Source of the DNA: Pseudomonas sp. UBA2684
Lineage (GTDB): Bacteria > Pseudomonadota > Gammaproteobacteria > Pseudomonadales > Pseudomonadaceae
Length of the DNA stretch: 64,000 nucleotides
Direction of reading: 5' to 3'
Assembly: GCA_002354655.1 (NCBI GenBank)
Contig: DELY01000050.1
Coordinates: 79,885-143,884 of the forward strand
The notes under the pieces are model-generated. The model had not been told where the DNA came from. It searched no databases and saw nothing but the letters and a program-made list of their open reading frames with translations. The stretch's first letter is position 1. Each line of letters begins with the position of its first letter. A program made the translations under genes and the position numbers. Of this stretch, positions 15,514 to 23,000 are shown piece after piece.

Positions 15514-16341
15514 ATGGCCGCCAAATCCAGCCCACCTCGGCAGCAGAAGCACCTTGCCGTGCTAATCGACGCCGACAACGCCTCAGCCGCAATCGTTGAA
15601 GGCCTGTTCGAGGAAATCGCCAAATACGGCGTCGCCAGCGTCAAACGCATCTACGGTGACTGGACCGGCCCGCAACTGGGCGGCTGGAAGAAGGTGCTGC
15701 TGGAACACTCGATTCAACCCATGCAGCAGTTCGCCTACACCACCGGCAAAAACGCCACCGACAGCTCACTGATCATCGACGCCATGGACCTGCTCTATAC
15801 CCGGCGCTTTGATGGCTTCTGCCTGGTCTCCAGCGACAGCGACTTCACCCGCCTGGCCGCCCGCCTACGTGAAGAAGGGCTGGAAGTCATCGGCTTTGGC
15901 GAACAGAAAACACCCAAGCCGTTCGTCTCCGCCTGCGACAAATTTATCTACACCGAACTGCTGCGCAACGACGCCGAACCTGCCGAACCAGAAAGTCCTG
16001 GCAACGGTGCGTCAGCCGCAACGCCGGCACCCGCCATCACAACAGAAAGCAAACCCGCCACGCCGCCCGCACCGGCCAAGGTCAAACCGCAGAAAGTGCC
16101 GGTGGACTTTATTGCCAAGGTGATCGATGACAATTCGGACGAGGATGGCTGGTGCCACTTAGGTGCTCTCGGCATGAACATCAGCAAATTGCGCTCGGAC
16201 TTCGACTCGCGCCTTTATGGCCATAAGAAGCTTAGCGATTTGATCAAAGCCCTTGGTAGCCGCTTTGAAATGCAGGAACGCGGGGTAACCGCTACTGGCG
16301 GAAAATCGTTATATGCAAGAAATCGTAAACTAGCCAAGTAG
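15514..16341 (+). CDS. NYN-domain (LabA/PIN-like) protein with OST-HTH/LOTUS domain
   Basis: This 275-residue protein has an N-terminal NYN nuclease-like domain (about 12-150): VLIDADNASAA (Asp19, Asp21), IYGDWTGPQLGGWK, GKNATDSSLIIDAMDLLY and CLVSSDSDFTRLAARLREEGL carry the acidic metal-binding residues. A Pro/Ala-rich linker (about 155-195) leads to a C-terminal OST-HTH/LOTUS RNA-binding domain (VPVDFIAKVID, then LGALGMNISKLRSDFD and LSDLIKALGSRFEM). Such proteins are predicted RNases; few bacterial members have been characterised. AAGGAAGAAGC precedes the ATG. It sits just before the AT-rich operon but has host-like composition. Confidence 0.92.
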   Translation: MAAKSSPPRQQKHLAVLIDADNASAAIVEGLFEEIAKYGVASVKRIYGDWTGPQLGGWKKVLLEHSIQPMQQFAYTTGKNATDSSLIIDAMDLLYTRRFDGFCLVSSDSDFTRLAARLREEGLEVIGFGEQKTPKPFVSACDKFIYTELLRNDAEPAEPESPGNGASAATPAPAITTESKPATPPAPAKVKPQKVPVDFIAKVIDDNSDEDGWCHLGALGMNISKLRSDFDSRLYGHKKLSDLIKALGSRFEMQERGVTATGGKSLYARNRKLAK

Positions 16342-16454
16342 CGAATAAAGAACTGAATTCAGGGCGCGTTTAGGACAAATCAAATTACGGATCTATAAAT
16401 TCCCTCCAGAAGAAATAATACTGCATCCATTACCAATTGAGGTTAACTGCAGAC

Positions 16455-17735
16455 ATGGAAAAAATTAAAATTGCAGAATTCTCCTACGACATCCATAACG
16501 CCCTTGGCGACTATGAATCACCAGAATTTGATCATCTAAAATTACTAGGCATGGCAGCAACTCTTTCAATACACATAAGAGGCCTAGGCGAAATAGAATA
16601 TGAGGTCCTAAAAATGGCCTCGTACTACTATTTCAAAATACCATCACTTGCATTAAAACAAGTCATACAAATACTAAGCGAACTTGAATTTATCGACGTA
16701 ATAGGATCAAAAATAAATATAAAATCCATAATCCCAAAAATACCGCATTTCAAAAGCATCTACCAACTGATAGGTGACTACACCGAACCAGGCGATCTAA
16801 ACGAAACAGAACTCGCCATGCTTGCAATACTAAATGAAATCTCCAGCAAACCAGAAAACAAGCAACGACTAATAAATTCCGTATCAACCGACAAACAAAT
16901 TTTTGATACTTGCTTTAGATATGGAGAGTCAAGCGGGCTTCTTCGTACCCACAGCGCCCGAGGTAAAGAAATAATACTTAGCCCCTATTATTTTGCCGAC
17001 AACCTCGACGGCCTTGCTGACCTTACAGCAAAATCAGGCTCAACTAAAATAAAAAACGTGCTGGACAAAGTAAAGTCCAATCAAGGCTGGCCACTTTCTT
17101 TAGTCATGCAACAATCAGAAATTGGAGGTCAAAAGCTTGACAGCATTGAGCTTTCTCTAATTCACACAATGGCATCAGAAGGGATATTAAAGCCCCCATC
17201 CATAAGCTTTGGAACCACAAAGACAGAACAGTTTATTTTCACTCCTAACCCTGGCTCAACTCGACTAAACGCATCAAACCGAGAAGTTTACGAAAGAGCA
17301 ATGGCACTAATCTCTTGCGTTCGGAAGGGTCAACTCATGCCTGATGAATACAAAATAAACTGGCCACTGGCACTTTTACGCAGCCTAAGAGACAAAGGAT
17401 ATTTAAAAAGCAATTCAGAAGCACCGGAACAGTATAAAAATCTTGTTTTCATGAAAGTAGCAAACCTGATACCGACAGGTGGAAAGCGCTATCAGCTGAA
17501 ACTAATAAATTCAGAGGAAAACATTCAAGCCATTAACATTGCGATAAAGCTTTTAGAAGGAGGTAGCCTTGCAAACCTCGAGGTTAACAAAGAGGCAAGG
17601 TTATCGTTCTCAAAAGATGAGACATATATACAATCAATAATTTCCTCATCCGAAATGAGAAAACGAAAACAAATACAAATTGCAGAAGAAGCAAAGCATG
17701 AAATGGATCAACTACTTCTAAATCTGGACATTTAA
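16455..17735 (+). CDS. Hypothetical protein, first gene of the AT-rich operon
   Basis: This protein of 426 residues belongs to no family I recognise. It is soluble, mixed helical, with no signal peptide or membrane segment. Several stretches look like small winged-helix units (LKQVIQILSELEFIDVIGSKINI; LDSIELSLIHTMASEGILKPP; LALLRSLRDKGYLKS), which suggests tandem wHTH domains, as in DNA-recognition or adaptor subunits. The last 40 residues are a charged helix (SSEMRKRKQIQIAEEAKHEM). ATG 16455 has GAGG 12 bp upstream; TTG 16437 is an alternative. Its stop is 8 bp before the next gene, so the two are co-transcribed. Low GC suggests transfer. A partner role to the nuclease-like product is inferred. 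Confidence 0.75.
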   Translation: MEKIKIAEFSYDIHNALGDYESPEFDHLKLLGMAATLSIHIRGLGEIEYEVLKMASYYYFKIPSLALKQVIQILSELEFIDVIGSKINIKSIIPKIPHFKSIYQLIGDYTEPGDLNETELAMLAILNEISSKPENKQRLINSVSTDKQIFDTCFRYGESSGLLRTHSARGKEIILSPYYFADNLDGLADLTAKSGSTKIKNVLDKVKSNQGWPLSLVMQQSEIGGQKLDSIELSLIHTMASEGILKPPSISFGTTKTEQFIFTPNPGSTRLNASNREVYERAMALISCVRKGQLMPDEYKINWPLALLRSLRDKGYLKSNSEAPEQYKNLVFMKVANLIPTGGKRYQLKLINSEENIQAINIAIKLLEGGSLANLEVNKEARLSFSKDETYIQSIISSSEMRKRKQIQIAEEAKHEMDQLLLNLDI

Positions 17736-17743
17736 GGTAAGCC

Positions 17744-18838
17744 ATGGCCATCTCAGATAAAGACACATTTCAAAAACAAAAAGCCATACGATATTGCTTA
17801 TCTAACAACATACTTCCATTTCTTGAAGTAATAATAAGTAACCTACGCGAAGTAACCGAAATCAACACCGTAATTACCGACATCGACGTAATGGGGGTTG
17901 AAATATCCCGGAGAGGGAAACCCAGAAGAATATTATTTGACTGCAAAACAGTTAACAAAATGAGTGCCGTTAACCGGGCATTTTGGGCATCCGGAGTAAT
18001 GAGCTACACCGGATGCGATGAATCATATGTAATACTTACAAAGAAGGCATCTGAAGCACACAGATTAAGCGCAAAATCCCTTAATGTTCACCTATTCACT
18101 GAGAGCGATTTCGATGCATATGCCGAGTCCGCAAATATCGGGTATTTAGACCAGCTTTCCTATTCCTCTAAGATATGTAACTGGCACAAATATTTAGAAA
18201 TTTTCGAAAAAAACCCAAAACTCAAAACAGCGGGCGACTTTTTAAATAGCAGAATACCTATAGAGCAAGACCACTGTAAATCCCTAAGAGAGTTACTTGG
18301 GATAGCCCGCACTATTAAAGGAGAGCTTGATCCAGACAAAGATATACACATGTCTGTATACCTGACCCTTGTCATGTCGTTAATGCTAGTTTTTGCCCCT
18401 ATCTCCTCCGAGCTTTCTGACATTTATGACCCTGACATGAGTATCGAAAACTATGAAAAGCTACTCAGGTTCTACATATGGGGAGGCAGAGAGAGCTACA
18501 TACAACGCCGCGACCTTAAGAATGCAGCGCTTGAGTTTACGGGGCAAAAAAAAGCAGAGCTTGAACTTCCCGGCTGGGCGAAATTTATTGAATTATCTAG
18601 AAATCTGCTAAACGCTCCTGCAGAGATAAGCTCGACCTTGATACCTTGTCGAGAACTCGCAATGAGGTTCCTCTCCGATAATGATGTTGAAATCGACAAA
18701 CATTTACGAGCTCGACTAAAAACCTCAAATAGAACAAAGCAATTTATGACAGCAGCCTCGGACTATCTCGTATCTGCAACAGGGCTTCCAAAGGACCTCC
18801 ACACTCGTCTAACAACGGCTATTTCTGAACTCACGTAA
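17744..18838 (+). CDS. Putative PD-(D/E)XK nuclease-like protein, second gene of the AT-rich operon
   Basis: This 364-residue protein has no family name I can give. The N-terminal 70 residues show a restriction-endonuclease-like core: helix LPFLEVIISNLREV (Glu28, Glu36), then TDIDVMGVEIS (Asp46, Asp48), then a strand RRILFDCKTV with Asp66-x-Lys68. This spacing matches the D...(D/E)XK pattern of many nucleases. MSYTGCDESYVILTKKASEAH following it resembles the later part of such folds. Residues 150-364 are helical, with one hydrophobic stretch (SVYLTLVMSLMLVFAPI). Ribosome site AAGGTAAGCC. Probably acts with the upstream product. It lacks typical helicase or methylase neighbours. Confidence 0.72.
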   Translation: MAISDKDTFQKQKAIRYCLSNNILPFLEVIISNLREVTEINTVITDIDVMGVEISRRGKPRRILFDCKTVNKMSAVNRAFWASGVMSYTGCDESYVILTKKASEAHRLSAKSLNVHLFTESDFDAYAESANIGYLDQLSYSSKICNWHKYLEIFEKNPKLKTAGDFLNSRIPIEQDHCKSLRELLGIARTIKGELDPDKDIHMSVYLTLVMSLMLVFAPISSELSDIYDPDMSIENYEKLLRFYIWGGRESYIQRRDLKNAALEFTGQKKAELELPGWAKFIELSRNLLNAPAEISSTLIPCRELAMRFLSDNDVEIDKHLRARLKTSNRTKQFMTAASDYLVSATGLPKDLHTRLTTAISELT

Positions 18839-18867
18839 CATCCAGAGTGCCTACGAGAGAATTCAAT

Positions 18868-18897
18868 AAGGCCCGTCATTCGACGGGCCTTTTTTTT
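18868..18897 (+). terminator. Strong intrinsic terminator of the AT-rich operon
   Basis: AAGGCCCGTC and GACGGGCCTT form a 10-bp stem with a 4-nt loop, followed by eight T residues (18890-18897). It is 30 bp after the stop codon of the nuclease-like gene. Confidence 0.92.
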
Positions 18898-18915
18898 CAA
18901 TCACCAACGCAGTGT

Positions 18916-19389
18916 TTAGACCAACGCCGCCTCACTGCGGCACTCAAGCTTCTTCACCTGATATTCCCGCGCCGCCTGATGAAACGCCCCCAGCAGTGCG
19001 TCGTACTGCGGATTCTCCCAATAGCGATACTCAGGATGCCACTGCACCCCAACGGCAAATGCCTTGGCGCCCATCACACTGACCGCCTCGATCTGCCCGT
19101 CCTCGGCCACGGCTTCAACCTGTAAGCCCTCGCCCAATCGATCAATCCCCTGACCGTGCAACGAGTTGACCTTGATCTGCCGCTCGCCGAACAACGAATG
19201 CAGCACGCCGCCATCGGTCAGGGCTACATTGTGCATCGGGCCGTAGGCCACGTCGTCCGGTACGTCCTTCACCTCGCGGTGGTAGAGGCGGCCGGCCACT
19301 GCATGCACTTCACGGTGCAGGGTGCCGCCGAACAGCACATTGAGTTTCTGCACACCCAAGGAAGGGAATGCCACGTTCCAGGCAGGCAC
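18916..19389 (-). pseudogene. Truncated gamma-glutamyl-GABA hydrolase (C26 glutamine amidotransferase) remnant
   Basis: The minus-strand frame encodes about 150 residues matching the C-terminal two-thirds of PuuD-type class I amidotransferases: LNVLFGGTLHREVHAVAG, VNSLHGQGIDRLGEGL and VGVQWHPEYRYWENPQYDAL (catalytic His and Glu kept). The N-terminal ~100 residues are missing, and the nucleophile elbow, normally CRGxQ, reads SLGVQ, so the catalytic Cys is gone. No ribosome site precedes the first Met. PuuD cleaves gamma-glutamyl-GABA in putrescine breakdown, the same pathway as the PuuC-like gene at position 1. The 5' loss borders the repeat-rich segment at 19390-19844. Confidence 0.82.
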
Positions 19390-19472
19390 GCACCAAGCGC
19401 AGCACGCTCACGTCGCGGGGTTTTGTGGAGGATAGCTATCGCTGCGCTCAAGCCACCTTGCGATGCTGCTTT

Positions 19473-19510
19473 TGTAGGAGCGAGGGGGACGCCTAGTCCT
19501 TGCCCGCGAA
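19473..19510. repeat. REP element (TGTAGGAGCG family)
   Basis: TGTAGGAGCGAGGGGGACGC followed by CTAGTCCTTGCCCGCGAA is a variant of the REP seen flanking the RAYT gene at 28.2-28.9 kb. Confidence 0.7.
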
Positions 19511-19700
19511 CATCGGCTGGCGCCTTGATCACGGATCGCGGCCAAAGCCGCTTACAGAACCAATATTCCTGCGGGTGATGGATTTATCCTGTGGCTGCGC
19601 TGATGCCATGCGTCAGGCTCGGCTACGCAATTGGAGCCATATTCAGGCCAATGTGAAAGCTCGCGGCTAAAGCCCCTCCCACGGTGCGGGAGCATGCATC

Positions 19701-19732
19701 AAAAAAAGGGGGCTGATCCTGCGATCAGCCCC
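19701..19732 (-). terminator. Intrinsic terminator of the bau operon
   Basis: GGGGCTGATC pairs with GATCAGCCCC around a 4-nt loop, and on the minus strand the stem is followed by seven T residues (A run at 19701-19707). It is 113 bp beyond the bauC stop codon because a MITE-like element lies between them. Confidence 0.85.
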
Positions 19733-19746
19733 TTTGGGTGTTACGA

Positions 19747-19844
19747 CAGATTGTTGAAAAACGTAGCCGAGGCAGCCGAGCCTGTTTCTAACACCCTTTT
19801 CTTTTATTAGAAGGGGGCAACGTAGGTAGTTTTACAACGGCCTG
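19747..19844. mobile_element. Short MITE-like element abutting the bauC stop codon
   Basis: This 98-bp sequence has ends CAGATTGTTGAAAAACGTAG and AACGTAGGTAGTTTTACAAC followed by GGCCTG, the same terminal repeats as the element at 6163-6334. Its core (GCCGAGCCTGTTTCTAACAC) is a shorter version of that element. The right end stops one base before the bauC stop codon (19845-19847). No clear target duplication is left. Confidence 0.7.
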
Positions 19845-21341
19845 TTAGCCATTACTCGGGAAAGCGAACTGCGCCGCCTCGTGGCTGGCGCGCTGCGGCC
19901 AGCGTTGGGTGATGGCCTTCTTGCGGGTGTAGAAGCGCACACCGTCGGGGCCGTAGGCGTGCAGGTCGCCGAACAGCGAACGCTTCCAGCCGCCGAAGCT
20001 GTGGTAGGCCACTGGCACCGGCAGCGGTACGTTGACGCCGACCATGCCGACTTCGATCTCGTCGCAGAACAGCCGCGCCGCTTCACCGTCGCGGGTGAAG
20101 ATGCAGGTGCCGTTGCCGTATTCGTGGTCGTTGATCAGCTGCATGGCTTGTTCCAGGCTGCCGACGCGGACGATGCACAGCACGGGGCCGAAGATTTCGT
20201 CGGTGTAGATGGTCATCTCCGGGGTCACCTTGTCGAACAGGGTGCCGCCGACGAAGAAGCCGTTTTCGTTGCCCGCCACCACCAGGTCGCGACCGTCGAC
20301 CACCAGGCGTGCGCCCTGGGCCACACCGGCGTCGATATAACCTTTGACCTTGTCACGCGCAGCAGCAGTAACCAGCGGGCCCATGTCCAGGCCGCAGGAG
20401 GTGCCGGCACCGATTTTCAGGGCTTTGATCTGCGGCACGATCTTCTCGACCAGGGCATCGGCGATCTGGTCGCCTACACACACGGCCACGGAGATGGCCA
20501 TGCAGCGCTCGCCGCAGGAGCCGTAGGCCGCGCCCATCAGTGCGCTGACGGCGTTGTCTAGGTCAGCATCAGGCATCAGCACGGCGTGGTTTTTCGCGCC
20601 GCCCAGGGCCTGGACGCGCTTACCGCGCTTGGTGCCTTCGCTGTAGATGTATTCGGCGATTGGCGTGGAGCCGACAAAGCTCAGGGCTTTGACTTCCGGC
20701 GCTTCGATCAGCGCATCCACCGCTTCCTTGTCGCCGTGCACCACGTTGAGTACGCCTTTCGGCAGACCGGCCTCGATCAGCAGTTGGGCGATATACAGGG
20801 TGGAGCTTGGGTCGCGCTCGGACGGCTTCAAGATAAAGCAGTTACCGCAGACGATGGCCAGCGGGTACATCCATAGCGGCACCATGGCCGGGAAGTTGAA
20901 CGGGGTGATGCCGGCCACGACGCCGATTGGCTGCATGTCGCTCCAGGCGTCGATATTCGGGCCGACGTTGCGGCTGTACTCGCCCTTGAGGATTTCCGGG
21001 GCGGCGCAGGCGAACTCGACGTTCTCGATGCCGCGCTTGAGTTCACCGGCGGCGTCTTCCAGGGTCTTGCCATGCTCTTCGCTGATCAGCTTGGAGATGG
21101 TCGCTTCGTGCTGCTCAAGCAGCTGCTTGAAGCGGAACATCACCTGGGCGCGCTTGGCCGGCGGGGTGTTGCGCCAAGCCGGGAAGGCGGCCTTGGCCGA
21201 GTCGATGGCCAGTTGCATGGTGGCGCGGTCGGCCAGGGCAACTTTCTTGGTCGCTGCGCCGGTGGACGGGTTGAACACGTCAGCGCTGCGGCCGGTGCCG
21301 GCGGTCAGTTCGCCGTGGATCAGGTGGTTAACGAGGGTCAT
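19845..21341 (-). CDS. bauC: CoA-acylating malonate/methylmalonate-semialdehyde dehydrogenase
   Basis: This 498-residue aldehyde dehydrogenase is of the MmsA type, converting malonate semialdehyde (3-oxopropanoate) with NAD and CoA to acetyl-CoA and CO2. The catalytic Cys280 lies in YGSCGERCMAISV, and the NAD-binding region in FILKPSERDPSST. The C-terminal GWKRSLFGDLHAYGPDGVRFYTR (read in parts) is typical of MmsA. It follows bauA by about 100 bp on the same strand, giving the beta-alanine route: transaminate, then oxidise. AAGGAATTGCC precedes ATG 21341. Valine-type MmsA is the alternative name, but the bauA/bauR context favours bauC. Confidence 0.93.
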   Translation of the reverse strand: MTLVNHLIHGELTAGTGRSADVFNPSTGAATKKVALADRATMQLAIDSAKAAFPAWRNTPPAKRAQVMFRFKQLLEQHEATISKLISEEHGKTLEDAAGELKRGIENVEFACAAPEILKGEYSRNVGPNIDAWSDMQPIGVVAGITPFNFPAMVPLWMYPLAIVCGNCFILKPSERDPSSTLYIAQLLIEAGLPKGVLNVVHGDKEAVDALIEAPEVKALSFVGSTPIAEYIYSEGTKRGKRVQALGGAKNHAVLMPDADLDNAVSALMGAAYGSCGERCMAISVAVCVGDQIADALVEKIVPQIKALKIGAGTSCGLDMGPLVTAAARDKVKGYIDAGVAQGARLVVDGRDLVVAGNENGFFVGGTLFDKVTPEMTIYTDEIFGPVLCIVRVGSLEQAMQLINDHEYGNGTCIFTRDGEAARLFCDEIEVGMVGVNVPLPVPVAYHSFGGWKRSLFGDLHAYGPDGVRFYTRKKAITQRWPQRASHEAAQFAFPSNG

Positions 21342-21369
21342 GGCAATTCCTTAATAACGGATCTGGTTT

Positions 21370-21431
21370 TGTAGGAGCCAGCTTGCTGGCGATCAGGCTT
21401 TAAAAGCATCGCCAGCAAGCTGGCTCCTACA
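21370..21431. repeat. Perfect REP-type inverted repeat between bauA and bauC
   Basis: TGTAGGAGCCAGCTTGCTGG plus CGAT is repeated exactly in inverted orientation after a 14-nt loop. In RNA this makes a very stable hairpin between the two bau cistrons and could lower expression of bauC relative to bauA. Confidence 0.92.
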
Positions 21432-21447
21432 GGGAATAGTGTTTGGC

Positions 21448-22794
21448 TTAATCCAGGCGGTTGAGTACGTCGCCCACGGCGTTGAACACGCGGTCGAGGT
21501 CTTCCATCTTGGCGTTGAAGGTTGGGCCGAATTGCAGGGTATCGCCGCCGAAGCGCACATAGAAGCCAGCTTTCCATAGGGCGATGCCGGCTTCGAACGG
21601 ACGGATCACCGGGTCGCCGTCGCGCGGGGCCAGTTGGATCGCGCCGGCCAGGCCGCAGTTGCGGATGTCGACGATGTGCTTGCTGCCTTTCAGGCCATGC
21701 AGCGCCGCGCCAAACGTTGGCGCCAGGTCGGCGGCTTGCTGCACCAGGTTGTCGCGCTTGAGCAGCTCCAGGGTCGCCAGGCCAGCGGCGCAGGCCACCG
21801 GGTGCCCGGAGTAGGTGTAACCATGGGTGAACTCGACCATGTGCTCGGGCGACGGCTGGTTCATAAAGGTCTGGTAGATCTCTTTGCTGGCGATCACCGC
21901 GCCCAGCGGCACGGCGCCGTTGGTGATCTGTTTGGCGGTGTTGACGATGTCCGGAGTGACGCCAAAGTACTCGGCGCCGCTCCATTTGCCCATGCGACCA
22001 AATGCGGTGATCACTTCGTCGAAGATCAGCAGGATGTTGTGCTGCGTGCAGATTTCGCGCAGCCGTTGCAGGTAGCCGACTGGCGGCACGATCACGCCGG
22101 CCGAGCCGGACATCGGCTCGACGATCACCGCAGCGATGTTCGAGGCGTCGTGCAGTTCGATGAGTTTCAGCAGCTCGTTGGCCAGTTCGACGCCGCCGGT
22201 CGCGGCCATGCCCTGGGTGTAGGCCATGCCCGCTTGCAGGGTGTGCGGCAGGTGATCGACATCCATCAGGCTGCCGTACATTTTGCGGTTGCCGCCGATG
22301 CCGCCGAGGCTGGTGCCGGCGATGTTGACGCCGTGGTAACCGCGGGCGCGGCCGATCAGTTTGCTTTTGCTCGCCTGGCCTTTCAGGCGCCAGTAGGCGC
22401 GGGCCATTTTCACCGCGGTGTCGGCGCACTCGGAGCCGGAACCGGTGAAGAACACGTGGTTGAGTTCGCCCGGCATCAGGTCGGCGATCTGCTCGGCCAG
22501 CTTGAACGACAGCGGGTGGCCGTACTGGAAGCCGGGGGCGTAGTCGAGGGTGCCGAGCTGCTTGGCCACCGCGTCCTGGATTTCCTTGCGCGAGTGGCCG
22601 GCGCCGCAGGTCCACAAGCCGGACAGGCTGTCATAGACCTTGCGGCCCTGATCGTCGGTCAGCCAGCTGCCGGAGGCCTCGACGATAAAGCGCGGGTCAC
22701 GCTGAAAATTGCGGTTGGCGGAAAACGGCATCCAGTGCGCATCCAGCTTGAGCTGGCTGGCCAGGGACGGGGTGGTGGTTTGCGGCATGTTCAT
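21448..22794 (-). CDS. bauA: Beta-alanine:pyruvate aminotransferase
   Basis: This 448-residue class III PLP aminotransferase matches omega-amino acid:pyruvate transaminases: HWMPFSANRNFQRDPRFIVEA at the N-terminus, FTGSGSECADTAVKMARAY for PLP phosphate binding, LLIFDEVITAFGRMG with the PLP-pyridine Asp, and Lys288 in NTAKQITNGAVPLGAV as the Schiff-base lysine. It moves the amino group of beta-alanine to pyruvate, producing malonate semialdehyde for the dehydrogenase downstream. It is divergent from the LysR gene bauR. Resemblance to P. aeruginosa PA0132 is from memory. The first Met (MNMPQ) or the third residue could start. Confidence 0.94.
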   Translation of the reverse strand: MNMPQTTTPSLASQLKLDAHWMPFSANRNFQRDPRFIVEASGSWLTDDQGRKVYDSLSGLWTCGAGHSRKEIQDAVAKQLGTLDYAPGFQYGHPLSFKLAEQIADLMPGELNHVFFTGSGSECADTAVKMARAYWRLKGQASKSKLIGRARGYHGVNIAGTSLGGIGGNRKMYGSLMDVDHLPHTLQAGMAYTQGMAATGGVELANELLKLIELHDASNIAAVIVEPMSGSAGVIVPPVGYLQRLREICTQHNILLIFDEVITAFGRMGKWSGAEYFGVTPDIVNTAKQITNGAVPLGAVIASKEIYQTFMNQPSPEHMVEFTHGYTYSGHPVACAAGLATLELLKRDNLVQQAADLAPTFGAALHGLKGSKHIVDIRNCGLAGAIQLAPRDGDPVIRPFEAGIALWKAGFYVRFGGDTLQFGPTFNAKMEDLDRVFNAVGDVLNRLD

Positions 22795-22835
22795 CGGCGG
22801 CCTCGCGTATGGGCAACTTCATCGGTGTAGGTACC

Positions 22836-22906
22836 GTGGGAGGGGCTTCAGCCGCGACAGCTGTCGATCATCGCGGCTAAAGCGGATCGCCGCCCGCCCC
22901 TCCCAC
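22836..22906. repeat. REP pair (GTGGGAGGGGCTT family)
   Basis: GTGGGAGGGGCTTCAGCCGC is matched by an inverted copy, GCGGCTAAAGCGG...CCCCTCCCAC, in the bauA-bauR intergenic region; the second arm carries a short insertion (ATCGCCGCC). Confidence 0.85.
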
Positions 22907-23000
22907 AGAGAAAGCGCATCTGTTGCCAGTAAAGGTGCCACGGGCTTAGAGTCAGGAAAACACGACTCTTCTTATCTTTAGTTATCCGGTGACTAAACAA

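Larger units (their letters stand above)
16360..18867. other. AT-rich, probably acquired island
   Basis: Base composition drops sharply from about 16360 to 18840, to roughly 40 percent GC by eye against well over 60 percent on both sides, and the codons used are A/T-ending. The segment holds two tandem genes of unknown family and closes with a terminator. No integrase, transposase, direct repeat or tRNA is visible at its edges. GAATTCAG near 16354 and GAATTCAATAAG near 18860 share only six bases. Confidence 0.85.
19390..19746. other. Repeat-rich intergenic segment
   Basis: No gene is seen here. It contains a degenerate REP at 19473-19510 (TGTAGGAGCGAGGGGG... TTGCCCGCGAA), half of a second REP family near 19659-19682 (GCTCGCGGCTAAAGCCCC) and the bauC terminator. 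This is probably where the front of the amidotransferase gene was lost. Confidence 0.7.

Noticed and set aside
16455..18838. Classical type II toxin-antitoxin pair
   Set aside because: Both proteins are over 360 residues with no known toxin or antitoxin motif; the size and PD-(D/E)XK-like core fit a nuclease system better.
16360..18867. Prophage or integrative element
   Set aside because: The AT-rich segment has no integrase, no attachment-site-like direct repeats at the edges and no phage structural genes.
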